Source: Diplocloster agilis
Lineage (GTDB): Bacteria; Bacillota; Clostridia; Lachnospirales; Lachnospiraceae
DNA: 64,000 nucleotides
Assembly: GCF_019042275.1 (NCBI RefSeq)
Contig: NZ_JAHQCW010000019.1
Coordinates: 40,282 to 104,281 of the forward strand
Direction: 5' to 3'
The translations under genes and the position numbers were made by a program. Below, piece after piece: positions 10,401 through 18,079 of this stretch (position 1 is its first letter; each line of letters starts with the position of its first letter). Below the pieces are notes generated by a model that did not search any database, had not been told where the DNA came from, and worked only from the letters and a program-made list of their open reading frames with translations.

Positions 10401-11162
10401 CAGGTGGACGAAGCATACCGCATACTGAAAGCGGCCTGCGATGGTTTGGTAACGGTTAAGGATATCTCGGTCGACGTGCAGATCAAAGAAGGGATGCCGA
10501 ATATCCGCTTCGGAGATAACAACAGTGTGCTCCATGCAGTACTGACGGACGAAGAATTCAATCAGCTGCAGGACGGAAAAGAAATCGGTATTATTCTTCA
10601 GATACAGGCGGCTGATACAGGTAAATACGCGAAGGACATCGAGGCGGTAAACGCGGCTTTGAACGGACAGACACTGGGAGCGTTGCTGGATATTTCCCTG
10701 TTCAAATCCCTAGATGGACAGAATGTGAATATAACCGAAACCCATTCGCCGGTACGCCTGATACTGGATGTGCCCCGAGAGTTAAGCGGGAACGCGGATG
10801 TTGAGCGGACCTTCTCCATCATTCGGGTTCACAACGGACAGGCGGAGGTGCTGCCGGATCTGGACCGGGAGGATGGAACGATTACATTTGAGAACAGCCG
10901 GTATTCCCTGTTCGCCATTGCTTATAAGGATGAAGCGAAAAAGCAGGAGAATAACGGAGATCCGTCGAAGAATGACGGGAATTCCGGAGGCTCGGGTCAT
11001 TCCGGCGGTTCCGGGAAATCAGACGGCGACAGCCAGACGGCGTCCGTGGCTACCGGTGACACCGCTCCGATCGCGGGTATGGTGATTCTGGTGATCCTGG
11101 CTGCGGCTGCGGGGATACTGGTCATCCGGAGAAAGATCAACAGAAACAGGCAAGAGCTATAA
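4485..11162 (+). CDS. cell-wall-anchored GH101 endo-alpha-N-acetylgalactosaminidase, multimodular
   Basis: 2225-aa secreted enzyme expected to release Gal-beta-1,3-GalNAc (core 1) from Ser/Thr of mucins. Order of parts: signal peptide (about 1-35); F5/8 type C-like module (about 36-168); three CBM-like beta modules (about 178-293, 304-441, 541-677), the last two sharing EAEx...YVNGxxR and LRxDYxxxT motifs; Ig-like BIG2-type segments (about 455-530 and 680-760); GH101 catalytic region (about 780-1460) with candidate nucleophile Asp1203 (FIYSDVF) and acid/base Glu1229 (YFVEWPY); beta-rich modules (about 1470-1845); two FIVAR helical repeats (about 1852-1914 and 1928-1989); a beta domain; a Gly/Ser linker; and VATGDTAP, a membrane helix and RRK. 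The tail resembles a TGD-type sortase signal without canonical LPXTG. It is the only gene between two terminator-like stems. Confidence 0.92.
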   Translation: MFNRRTRKWLGLFLAAACVLTAVPLPGSAGIAKAAQDYGIGTGKPTTASKDSQGNTASYANDGDDATRWYDGDNTNDGNWLLIDLEEVKEIRKVRLNWGSDTGTYPKAYRIQASADGTDGSYTDLYVSEQAPAQSVEEFEVNGTGRYIKLLIDSHGQWGTSVYELNLWDEEPEATADPYMIKYEAEGGRLSDASQIELEHASGGRAVGPLQTPGGNVAFSHIPAAGKIAVSYTSEGDGRIGLYINGTRTDIELPASDTFREKVFQAQIPENAQIRVQYDEGDQPITLDYIRVTGRETGLSQTGNYEAEDAVLIQGDNYEPQATEVKAVDLANASGGKYVDGFQESGDGSGICYPQMIEKDGVYVLKLGYARYYYEKADTISVYVNGVKRHHLNLVSQGSNVDDTIVSDPFELELKAGDTISIQVDAADNDQGMLRIDYLNVTEKSDEPDEPDTVVNGKQNFMIMPQDKITVPVEHLPDGEVLSYESDHQEIAAVDAITGEITGISAGTARIRGTGTADPGFEVVYQVKVVDKESELVPETMTMEAEEGTLLQGENTAKQVFVRSDAKASQEKSVDGFYDSGNGAGVLFKPAIPSEDQYDISVCYARDSYLIQTDTMSVFVNGERKGAITLLPHTGYSDYQESDALTLNLKPDDEVSIQVSKKDQDAGLLRLDYIRLTKKVTIPARGIELPESLTINEKESLDIPVTLTPEAADAKDIRWASSGEEMVSVDQGTIRANGTGDAVVTAVSVYNPSITDSVQIHAVQNENLDTLTNDTMTVMIDKTFPRVIEYRMASGAVMGGNSKALTQIKLNGKLYTPQVRYVKEGAGAEYKLTVPELEATITMTVRLEDNILKLDVTGIEESEDKAKRIFTFEIPDLNIISVGSNEAGAAFAGSKVESDITKTGDRFLDLTKTNSTDVTPDEYAYGFLNNEKVAAGIRSNGMDTKVYKQTVQDGSGYRTSLWNGTWRYRADDYTKKFQDMRGDYGAAGEVVTKTYEADYTEQLPLLYVVLAEDVNGSGNVDWQDAAVEFRKIMPTAQGMEEIPDAVVQRLVFPQSGEGNYPYVASLDETKRVYLNTDGLGQLVLNKFHNTGVWGDFTVYDDRLGGLRDFNKYVSDATNLYNSWVGVHTNYTEIFAKAGEFRPESILMQDDGITPKNGGYQAYGYWLEQVYTPDITFEALSLERQNRLVGFKNEVPDLGFIYSDVFSGGGWKGRRLAEDYKAAGLSYFVEWPYQNEEEAVWSHWAVEKVYSPPNLKAYASDIARFIFNHTKDRWDNNADVDGRYPNSCNLLMGADTTTYEGWPQKTTNNSFNQAIRVVFDNNLPTKYMQHFPILRMEKDADGWASHIWFEDQVEVYKDESTGKRMIEKDGKVIYNQDSYLIPWDEGLMGNPEGEDKEVKLYHWNENGGTSTWDLPDSWDGLATVYLYELTDQGKTGKTQVPVQNGKVTLENIKAKTAYVVYKGEAAKEPDVDYGEGGYVQDPGFNYGDLRCWTVDKGEASVKKNDTEFDDPNTPGWGRNAPYGEQRNYELIIDSEEETQVSQKITGLTPGEYAASVMVEVQQGKEREAAVLVDCAGKTSKNYTTKSILLDYDEYDSKIGTYMLRMRTTFTVPEGTNEAVIRLLAEAGEGKVRFDNVRIYDTTTPKAPDDAQGVVLYQDFEIAERDGVTGNDRYKATYEGYYPFNLGGSNGIHETRISIQMRHSPYTDNGADSPWDPNTAKVDDTLDQERSLKVLGTQRGIAIQTTPQTVRFEKGHQYRVSFLYQVQPAADYAFVVGDGKDTGSDASKPANLVSQSILEPTSKTKQFVYQFTADSDQNWIGIYRVQQTYSVSVDPTPLILDNLLVEDLTQAQTDSREALETLYEQNKDRQEDLYTEESWGAFVKALNQAKEALKPEGTKAQIDEAFDALKSAVDGLEPKEEEKPVPVQKDALRELAAEASTWKKEHYTQSSWAVLAAALKRADTILEDAEAAQEQVDEAYRILKAACDGLVTVKDISVDVQIKEGMPNIRFGDNNSVLHAVLTDEEFNQLQDGKEIGIILQIQAADTGKYAKDIEAVNAALNGQTLGALLDISLFKSLDGQNVNITETHSPVRLILDVPRELSGNADVERTFSIIRVHNGQAEVLPDLDREDGTITFENSRYSLFAIAYKDEAKKQENNGDPSKNDGNSGGSGHSGGSGKSDGDSQTASVATGDTAPIAGMVILVILAAAAGILVIRRKINRNRQEL

Positions 11163-11204
11163 GAGTGTGAACAGAAAAGTTTAAATGTTTGGGAATGAAA
11201 AGCA

Positions 11205-11248
11205 GGACCGGGACACGGCTGGCCAATTGACAGCCGGTGTCCCGGTCC
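11205..11248. terminator. terminator between GH101 and the convergent regulator
   Basis: Long stem, GGACCGGGACAC plus GGCTG pairing with CAGCC and GTGTCCCGGTCC, with one bulged G and a 9-nt loop. It lies between convergent genes and may terminate in both directions. Confidence 0.6.
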
Positions 11249-11251
11249 TGC

Positions 11252-11290
11252 GGTTCTTCCCCGGGTTTGGGTATGCCCGCTGTTCAGGGC
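11252..11290. repeat. dispersed intergenic repeat, copy 1
   Basis: About 39 bp beginning GGTTCTTCC and including GGGTTTGGGTATGCCCGCTG recur at 63770-63808 with one mismatch and one indel. Its core can fold as GGGTTTGGGTATGCCC. No gene is associated; nature unknown. Confidence 0.6.
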
Positions 11291-11329
11291 CGGGATGCTC
11301 CGGACAGCCGGATTCATCGACCGTGAACG

Positions 11330-12847
11330 TTAGAACGGTCCGAGGGATTTCTTGTAGCCGGAGGGGGTAACCCCCATGATCTTTTTGAAGACTTTACTGA
11401 AATAATAAGAATCACTAAAGCCTAACGTCTCCGAGATCTCTTTTAAAGGCATATTCGGGTAATTCCGGATCATATCTTTGGCTTTTTCGATCTTCAGCCG
11501 CACAAAATAATCGATCGGAGTCAGATCGGTCTGTTTTTTGAAGATTCGGCACAGATATACCTGGGACACATTCATCCGCTCGCTTAACATTTGTAAAGAG
11601 ATATTGGAGGAAATATTCCGTTCAAAATATTCCACTACCGTCTGGAGCAGACGGTCCGCGGATGTCTCCTTCACCGGAGCGGATGTTTCAAACAGATCCA
11701 GGAGCAGACGGTAAAAATGTTCCTCCAGGTTCTCATAGTCCAAAGCGGTGCTGATGATATCTTCTATGTAAAACTGGCTGTTAAATTCAAATACAGTGCC
11801 GGAGGACATGGCATATTTCAGGGAATCCAGCAGATAGACCAGATCCTGCTCCATAAACCAGACCGGACGGGTAATCTCCTGCCACTGCTCAAACAGCTGA
11901 TGAACGCTGTTTTTTAGAATATCGAACTGCTTCTGATCCAACAGCAGATGATAGCGGCTGATCACTTCGTTGGTGATGGACTTGCTATTGGACGGCAGGA
12001 AACCATCCTGTGCGAAACGGGCTGTGGATTTTTGGAGCAATACACTCTGGGCGGCTTCCGCCCGGCATTTTTTCAGGGCGTTTCCGAGATTGTCGATCTG
12101 ATCCCGGAAGTCGGCGTAGACCGTCACCGTAAAGGATAATTCTGCGGCCAGCGCCTGAGGCAGTCCCTGCAGGCGGAGGCGGAAGGAATCCGGATGGAAA
12201 CGGGAAAAATGCAGGAGCACCGCTTTTTCATTGGTAAAGATCCCGTCAAAGCAGTAGCATTCGCCGGCGGTGGCGAACACCCGGTGTATCCGTTCCTCTA
12301 CCGCCTCGGATGGGAGATAGGGTACGGACGGATGAATAATATGATCCGCGCTCTGAAGCGGATTGCCGATGATCAGATAGAGGATGACGTAAGTGCCGTC
12401 CGCGCGCAGGGGAACAGGCATTTTTTCTTCATTCATCATGACAGAAACCATATTTGTCCGTTTTTTCGCCTGTTGTTCTTTGTGCCGTTCCCGGCAGTGG
12501 GCCAGACATTCGTCCAGTTCCCGGATGTCGATGGGCTTAAGGAGGTAATCCAGGACGCCCATAGACATCGCCTGCTTGGCATATTCAAATTCCTGATAAC
12601 CGCTGATGATGACCGCTATGGCGTCAGGACAGAGATCCGTCATCTCCCGGATCAGCGAAAGGCCATCCATTCCCGGCATCCGAATATCCGTCAACACGAT
12701 ATCGGGAGGCTGTTTCCGGATCAATTCCAATGCTTTGGTCCCGTTGGACGCGGTTCCGATAATCTCGTAATCCTGGTTCAGATCCAGAATTTTCTGTTCC
12801 AGACTTTTTAATACATGGATTTCATCTTCTACTAATAACAGTTTCAT
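11330..12847 (-). CDS. YesN-like response regulator with AraC-type DNA-binding domain
   Basis: 505-aa two-component regulator. Receiver domain at residues 1-120 with acidic residues near VEDE (6-9), phosphoacceptor Asp54 (VLTDIRMPG) and Lys104 (YLLKPID). A long middle region of unknown fold follows, then two helix-turn-helix motifs of AraC type at about 405-505 ending SYYFSKVFKKIMGVTPSGYK. The ATG at 12847 follows AGGAAGGA; upstream in-frame sequence lacks a Shine-Dalgarno. It lies 40 nt downstream of the sensor kinase, so they form an operon. It likely activates the neighbouring glycan genes through the shared 43-nt box (inference). Confidence 0.92.
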   Translation of the reverse strand: MKLLLVEDEIHVLKSLEQKILDLNQDYEIIGTASNGTKALELIRKQPPDIVLTDIRMPGMDGLSLIREMTDLCPDAIAVIISGYQEFEYAKQAMSMGVLDYLLKPIDIRELDECLAHCRERHKEQQAKKRTNMVSVMMNEEKMPVPLRADGTYVILYLIIGNPLQSADHIIHPSVPYLPSEAVEERIHRVFATAGECYCFDGIFTNEKAVLLHFSRFHPDSFRLRLQGLPQALAAELSFTVTVYADFRDQIDNLGNALKKCRAEAAQSVLLQKSTARFAQDGFLPSNSKSITNEVISRYHLLLDQKQFDILKNSVHQLFEQWQEITRPVWFMEQDLVYLLDSLKYAMSSGTVFEFNSQFYIEDIISTALDYENLEEHFYRLLLDLFETSAPVKETSADRLLQTVVEYFERNISSNISLQMLSERMNVSQVYLCRIFKKQTDLTPIDYFVRLKIEKAKDMIRNYPNMPLKEISETLGFSDSYYFSKVFKKIMGVTPSGYKKSLGPF

Positions 12848-12887
12848 ATATTCCGTCCTTCCTCTTGTTCTTCGCGATACCAGTCTT

Positions 12888-14708
12888 CTAGGACTCTTTT
12901 TTCTCATTTGGCGAATCCGGTATTTCTATGTAAATACGGCAGCCTCCCTGCGGCTGGTTCCCGATCTGGAAAGAGAACCCTTCCCCATATAGAATTCGCA
13001 TCCGGATATAGAGATTACTCAGGGAAAGATTGCCGATCTTCATGTTGATCACCTCGTCGTTGGCTTTCAGACGCTTGTCACAGTGGCTAAACTGACGGTA
13101 AATCTCCCGGACCTTATCCGGCGTAATCCCGCTTCCGCTGTCTTCGATCAGAATGTACCACCCACCCGGCAAAGGTTTGATGTGAACCTCGATCAGCAGA
13201 AGCTGGTCAGCCTCATAAAAACCATACTTGATGGAATTCTCAAACAGGGGCTGAAGGGTGAATTTGGGTAACTCCTTTTGATACAAGGCCGGGTCAGCGT
13301 CGATGGTCACCTGCAGCTGCCCCTCATAGCGCTTTTTCATCAGGTTCGAATAGTTTTCCAAATGTCCCACTTCGTCTTTGACGGTATAGTGATGCCTGGT
13401 ATAATCAGAGATATAACGCAGCATTCTGGAAAAATAGACACAGAGCTCCGCGATTTCCTTATCCCCGTGCATGTAACTGATGGATTCGATCATGGCGATC
13501 GTATTGTAGATCGTGTGCGGGTTCATCTGGGACTGGAGCGCCAGGTAATTGGCGCGCTCCTCATTCGCCCTGGACTCCACGGTCTGGGCGATGGATTCTT
13601 TGAGCTTTAAGAACATGGTGTGGAAAGAACCGTTGATCTGGTCGATTTCCGCAATGTCGTAGGACTGGGACAGGGTAACCGCCAGATGATCAAGGGATAC
13701 CTCATGAAGCGACTCATTCAGCTCTGTCAGGGGCTGCGTCAGCCGTACGGTCAGTTTCTTCACCAGGACCAGCGTCACAAAGGTAATGGCCAGAAAGGTG
13801 AGAAATATGGCCAGAAAGATATAGTTGGAAAATGATACGATCCGGTTGGCCGGCTGGTAGATCACGGTAGTCCATCCACTGTAATGGGAACGGGAGTAAG
13901 CAACCTCGCACCGGTCAAAACGGTAATTACCGGCTTCCTCCTCTCTGGCGTTCAAGGACGGAAAGAGGGAATTCAAAAATCCGGTATCCGCATCCTCTGT
14001 ACCCCAGGGGTAGATGAGCTGTCCGTTTTCGGAAAATACGGCCATTTCCCCGATACTGGACTCGATGGTACAGATATCCTCCACTTTTTCATATTCGTTC
14101 TGGACTTCCACCATGCCGTATTTGCGGCCGGTATAATCCGTGATGTTCCGCAGAACGGAGATGACAGGGATATCCTTTGGGCTGAACGTGTCCGGATGAG
14201 TGGGAAGGATAATTTTGCGGCCTTTTACCTGATCGAGCAGATCCTGATAGGGATAGTCTTTGAGGGCCTGGGCGATATAAGTCTGGTCCTCTCCGGACTT
14301 AACAAAGGTGTAATAGGCCTGCGGCGTGGAGACCATCACCCGGTATGTCTCGATGAGCGGCGCGTCCAGGCTGACGATCATGGATAATATTTTTTTATTA
14401 TTTTCATTATACTGAGTCCGGGCCGCAGTGTCATCACGGATCATATTCATAAAATCCTGGTTGAACAACAGTCCGTTGGCCAGCTTGTCCATGGAAGACA
14501 ACAGAGTGTCCAGCTGCTGAGAGGACTTTTCCGCGATCTGGTTCTGGCTGTCGATGGCTTTTTCATAATTATAGCGGTAAAATAAAGTAAAGATCAGGAC
14601 TGCCAGGATCAGCAGAATGATAAATATTAAGGTAGAATAGGTATAGAATAATTTGGTCTGATAGTTGTGCGGATGCTGCTTTGCCCGCGCTTTGGATTTG
14701 ATTTTCAT
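12888..14708 (-). CDS. YesM-like sensor histidine kinase
   Basis: 606-aa membrane kinase: transmembrane helices at about 22-45 and 291-317, an extracellular dCache-like sensor between them, a HAMP-type segment (about 318-372), and the His-kinase region QSQMNPHTIYN with phosphoacceptor His398. The C-terminal ATPase has the N-box NSIKYGF and the G-box EDSGSG. Start ATG 14708 has a strong GGGAGGGG site. It pairs with the downstream response regulator and is divergent from the binding-protein operon, suggesting it senses the imported glycan or its fragments. Confidence 0.93.
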   Translation of the reverse strand: MKIKSKARAKQHPHNYQTKLFYTYSTLIFIILLILAVLIFTLFYRYNYEKAIDSQNQIAEKSSQQLDTLLSSMDKLANGLLFNQDFMNMIRDDTAARTQYNENNKKILSMIVSLDAPLIETYRVMVSTPQAYYTFVKSGEDQTYIAQALKDYPYQDLLDQVKGRKIILPTHPDTFSPKDIPVISVLRNITDYTGRKYGMVEVQNEYEKVEDICTIESSIGEMAVFSENGQLIYPWGTEDADTGFLNSLFPSLNAREEEAGNYRFDRCEVAYSRSHYSGWTTVIYQPANRIVSFSNYIFLAIFLTFLAITFVTLVLVKKLTVRLTQPLTELNESLHEVSLDHLAVTLSQSYDIAEIDQINGSFHTMFLKLKESIAQTVESRANEERANYLALQSQMNPHTIYNTIAMIESISYMHGDKEIAELCVYFSRMLRYISDYTRHHYTVKDEVGHLENYSNLMKKRYEGQLQVTIDADPALYQKELPKFTLQPLFENSIKYGFYEADQLLLIEVHIKPLPGGWYILIEDSGSGITPDKVREIYRQFSHCDKRLKANDEVINMKIGNLSLSNLYIRMRILYGEGFSFQIGNQPQGGCRIYIEIPDSPNEKKES

Positions 14709-14727
14709 AAGTACCCCTCCCAAGATT

Positions 14728-14733
14728 ATTATA
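14728..14733 (-). promoter_or_regulatory. candidate -10 box for the two-component operon
   Basis: TATAAT on the minus strand, 20 nt before the kinase start. No convincing -35 is visible, and the short spacing makes this tentative. Confidence 0.3.
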
Positions 14734-14775
14734 GCATGGGGACAGGGCGGACGTAAGCCGTGAAAACAGCCGGCA

Positions 14776-14818
14776 GTTAAGTATTTTACATCTTCCCGGT
14801 TTATGATCTTACATTTAC
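14776..14818 (+). promoter_or_regulatory. candidate regulatory box upstream of the binding-protein operon (copy 2)
   Basis: Gapless counterpart of 4389-4431, with 35 of 43 positions identical, including TATTTTACA, GGTTTATGAT and TTACATTTAC. It lies in the divergent intergenic region between the sensor kinase and the sugar-binding protein, as expected for the target of the local response regulator. Confidence 0.6.
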
Positions 14819-14878
14819 CCGGGGGGGATGGAGGTGTACGATTTAGGTACATCAAAACAAAGAAAGAGGGAATCAGTT

Positions 14879-16210
14879 ATGTGGAAAAAGACATTCGCAG
14901 CGGCTCTGGCCGTGATGATGGCAGCCGGAATGATGACAGGATGCGGCAAGGCGCAGGCCCCGGCAGAAAATGAGGCCGGAAGCGCCGAGGTAACGGCGGC
15001 GCCCCAGGAAGAAAAAGAAGCGGCGCCGGAAAGCGGGGAGGAAGTAACACTCTCCTTTATGCTTCCCCAGACCCATTACAAAGATTTTGTAAAAGAGCTG
15101 ACCGCTCAATTCGAGGAAGAGAATCCGGGTTACAAAATCGATGTCCAGGCGATTCCGGACAACCAGTGGATCGATCTGGTCAAGACCAAAGTGGCGGTGG
15201 AGGAGACTCCCGATATCATCCGTATCGACAAGAGCCTGATGCTGGAAGTTGGAGAAGATAACTTTTTGGAAATGACAGAGGAACAGCCCTGGTACAGCCG
15301 GGCCATCGAAAGCCAGATGGAGCCGAAGATGATCGACGGAAAATTATACGGTATGCCGGCCAGCGGGGACACGGCAGTCGGCCTGCTCTACAACAAGAAA
15401 TTATTTGATGAAAACAATGTAAAAGTTCCTTCCAATACTGCGGAATTATACGAAGCCTGCGAAGTATTCAAGGAAAAAGGGATTACTCCGGTATACGCAT
15501 CCGACAAAGACACCTGGACGACGCAGGTTTGGTTTACCGGTGCGGCTCCCCAGGTAGTGCCGGAGGAAACTTTCGCGAAGCTCATGAGCGGCGAACTAAA
15601 ATGGACCGATGTACCGGAATTTGAAGACGTTATCGCAAAAATGGGTGAATTGAGAGAAAAAGGTTACACCAACGCCGACTTTATGGCGGCAACCTATGAC
15701 AGCGCGCAGGCGGCTATGGCCAACGGCGAGGCGGCCATGTATGTATCCGGCCAGTTCGCCATCGGTGATATCCAGAAGATCAATCCCGACGTGGACATCC
15801 GTATGGCCGTTCTTCCTTATGAGAAGGATATCCTGGCTGTCAGCAAAGGCCCCGGACAGTTCTCGATCTTTAAGAATTCCAAGAATGCAAAAGCGGCTGA
15901 GAAGTTCCTGGACTGGATGTCCCAGCCGGAACACATGGACATCTTCCTGGCAGGGTGGGGAGAATACCCGCTGTTCAAAGACCAGAAGATGGAACTGCCC
16001 GCATGGCAGCAGGAATTAAACGACGGCTACATGACCACCGGGAATACCGCGGTTGAGACCAACAGCCTGCTGACCGGTATCGATTTGAATGATTTCTGGA
16101 GTTATCAGCAGGAGATGCTGACCGGAAGCATTACAGCGAAAGAAGTTATGGAGAAATGGGACGTATCCTTCGCGGATCAGGCAAAAGCCAAGGGTATGGA
16201 AGGATTCTAA
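14879..16210 (+). CDS. carbohydrate ABC transporter substrate-binding lipoprotein
   Basis: 443-aa extracellular solute-binding protein (family 1). N-terminal lipoprotein signal with lipobox MMTGC (Cys22), followed by an Ala/Glu-rich linker and the SBP fold (LSFMLPQTHYKDFVKELTAQ onwards). ATG 14879 is preceded by GAGGG, and the longer frame from 14828 would bury the signal peptide. First gene of an operon with two permeases and GH35; no ATPase is encoded, so a shared MsmK-type ATPase is probably used. Likely ligand: a galactose- or GalNAc-containing oligosaccharide released by GH101 (inference). Confidence 0.93.
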   Translation: MWKKTFAAALAVMMAAGMMTGCGKAQAPAENEAGSAEVTAAPQEEKEAAPESGEEVTLSFMLPQTHYKDFVKELTAQFEEENPGYKIDVQAIPDNQWIDLVKTKVAVEETPDIIRIDKSLMLEVGEDNFLEMTEEQPWYSRAIESQMEPKMIDGKLYGMPASGDTAVGLLYNKKLFDENNVKVPSNTAELYEACEVFKEKGITPVYASDKDTWTTQVWFTGAAPQVVPEETFAKLMSGELKWTDVPEFEDVIAKMGELREKGYTNADFMAATYDSAQAAMANGEAAMYVSGQFAIGDIQKINPDVDIRMAVLPYEKDILAVSKGPGQFSIFKNSKNAKAAEKFLDWMSQPEHMDIFLAGWGEYPLFKDQKMELPAWQQELNDGYMTTGNTAVETNSLLTGIDLNDFWSYQQEMLTGSITAKEVMEKWDVSFADQAKAKGMEGF

Positions 16211-16218
16211 AGACATAC

Positions 16219-16260
16219 GGGGCTGTAGAAGGTTTCATTCCAACAACCTTTTACAGCCCT
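16219..16260 (+). terminator. intercistronic stem-loop after the binding protein
   Basis: A 15-bp stem with one G-U pair (GGGCTGTAGAAGGTT with AACCTTTTACAGCCC). It probably works as a partial terminator or 3' stabiliser that raises binding-protein mRNA over permease mRNA, a common arrangement in ABC operons. Confidence 0.6.
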
Positions 16261-16313
16261 GTTTCTGCCCAAATTCATATAGCAAGAAAATTTGAGAAAG
16301 AGAGAGGATTTCC

Positions 16314-17192
16314 ATGTTAAAGAATAAGAAAAAGATTTATCCTTTATATTTCGTCCTCCCTGCACTGATCATCTATTTTATCTTCTTTATTCTGCCGTCT
16401 TTAAGCGGGATGTTCTATGCATTTACGGATTGGAACTCCAGAAGCATACATACTTATCAGTTTGTGGGAATTGAAAATTTCAAAAAGATATTCAGCGATC
16501 CAAATCTAAAGCTGGCGTTGTGGAATACATTTTTCTTTGCCGTTGTCACCGTAGTGCTGAAAAATGTGGTGGGACTCGCGCTTGCGCTGCTGGCCAGCAA
16601 TAACAGCATGTTATCCGGCGGATACATGAGAGGAATCTTTTACCTGCCCAACTTTTTAAATATGGTAATCATCGGCGTGATGTTTACCGCGATCCTGTAT
16701 CCCACCGGACCGTTAAACGCATTGCTGTCGGTCTTCGGCATACAGGGGATGGACTGGCTCAATAACCGGAAAGTGGCCATGGGCTCGGTTTGTCTGGTGG
16801 AGGTGTGGAGAACGGCCGGTTTCCACATGATTATCTATCTGGCCGCGCTAAAATCGATTCCTGCGGATTATTTCGAGGCGGCAAAAGTGGACGGAGCCGG
16901 ATATTTTCAGCGTCTGCGCCATATCATTCTGCCGCTGATCACACAGGGAATCACCATCAACCTGATCTTCGCCATCATCAACGGGCTGAAAGTCTTCGAC
17001 CAGGTATACATATTAACAAACGGCGGACCGGGTAACGCGACCCAGGTAGTGAGCACCATGATCTATAAAATGTTCGGTAACGGTCTGTGGGGTGTGGGAA
17101 CCGCGTATAACCTGGTGCTAACAGTGCTGATCCTGCTGATCTGCATCGGCGTGATTGTTCTGCTCAAGAGGAAAGAGGTGGATTACAATTGA
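16314..17192 (+). CDS. sugar ABC transporter permease, MalF type
   Basis: 292-aa inner-membrane permease with six predicted helices. EAA loop SIPADYFEAAKVDGAGYFQR then HIILPLITQG. Start ATG 16314 follows GAGAGAGG. The gene overlaps the next permease by four bases (TTGA), so the two are translationally coupled and act as a heterodimer with the lipoprotein encoded upstream. Confidence 0.93.
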   Translation: MLKNKKKIYPLYFVLPALIIYFIFFILPSLSGMFYAFTDWNSRSIHTYQFVGIENFKKIFSDPNLKLALWNTFFFAVVTVVLKNVVGLALALLASNNSMLSGGYMRGIFYLPNFLNMVIIGVMFTAILYPTGPLNALLSVFGIQGMDWLNNRKVAMGSVCLVEVWRTAGFHMIIYLAALKSIPADYFEAAKVDGAGYFQRLRHIILPLITQGITINLIFAIINGLKVFDQVYILTNGGPGNATQVVSTMIYKMFGNGLWGVGTAYNLVLTVLILLICIGVIVLLKRKEVDYN

Positions 17193-18007
17193 AAAAGACA
17201 GTGAAAGCCGGAGTATTGAATCTGTGTATTTTCCTGCTGAGCCTATTGATCCTGGTTCCGGTCTGCATCGTGGTTCTGAATTCATTCAAGACCCAGGGGG
17301 AGGCGGCCTCCTTCACCTTGTCGCTTCCCACGAAATGGATCATGGATAATTACCGGGAAGTATTTGCCACCTCCGATATCTGGGGATCTATGCGAAACGG
17401 GATCGTATACAGCGGATTTTCTTCCGTGGGAGTGATGATGGTGTCGGCGATGGCGGCGTTTGTCCTAAGCAGAAGACGCACCGGGGGCTGCAATAAATTT
17501 TATTACCTGTTTATGGCCGGACTGGTGCTGCCCATGTCCATCATTCCGACGATCATGACCACCAAGCAGCTGCATCTGTATGGCACCTACCTCAATCTGA
17601 TTCTGCTGTATATTGCGTTCAATATCCCGTTCTGTGTGTTTATGTATTATGGATTCATGGAGACGATTCCTTCTTCTCTGGATGAGGCCACGCTCATCGA
17701 CGGCGGCGGTGCGGTATCCCTGTTTTTCCGGGTGATCCTGCCGTTGCTCAAGCCGGTGACGGTTACCAGCGTTTTGATTATCGCCACCGGGATCTGGAAT
17801 GACTTTTATTATCAGCTGTATTTCACCCGGTCTTCGGATATGTGGGCCATGCCGATGACGGTATACAATTATTTCGGACAGTACAGCCGGAGCTGGAACC
17901 TGGTTTGCGCGGATATTGTCATCGCGGTGGTGCCGATTCTGATCGTTTTTATCCTGTTCCAGAAGCAGATCGTAGACGGCATGACTGTTGGCGCGGTGAA
18001 AGGCTAG
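17189..18007 (+). CDS. sugar ABC transporter permease, MalG type
   Basis: 272-aa permease starting at TTG 17189, inside the stop of the preceding gene, with AAAGAGGTGG as ribosome site. EAA loop TIPSSLDEATLIDGGGAVS and C-terminus KQIVDGMTVGAVKG are typical of MalG-like proteins. Completes the three-protein importer; GH35 and DUF5107 genes follow on the same strand. Confidence 0.92.
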   Translation: MKKTVKAGVLNLCIFLLSLLILVPVCIVVLNSFKTQGEAASFTLSLPTKWIMDNYREVFATSDIWGSMRNGIVYSGFSSVGVMMVSAMAAFVLSRRRTGGCNKFYYLFMAGLVLPMSIIPTIMTTKQLHLYGTYLNLILLYIAFNIPFCVFMYYGFMETIPSSLDEATLIDGGGAVSLFFRVILPLLKPVTVTSVLIIATGIWNDFYYQLYFTRSSDMWAMPMTVYNYFGQYSRSWNLVCADIVIAVVPILIVFILFQKQIVDGMTVGAVKG

Positions 18008-18049
18008 GCGCGCTTAAGACAGGCCAGAGATCTTTTGCGAATATATTAT

Positions 18050-18066
18050 GGCGCAGCATATGCGCC
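18050..18066 (+). promoter_or_regulatory. 17-nt hairpin upstream of the GH35 Shine-Dalgarno
   Basis: GGCGCA-GCATA-TGCGCC: perfect 6-bp stem, 5-nt loop, then ACT and GGAGG (18070-18074). Same geometry as the GH38 modules with a different stem sequence. Confidence 0.75.
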
Positions 18067-18079
18067 ACTGGAGGTAAAT

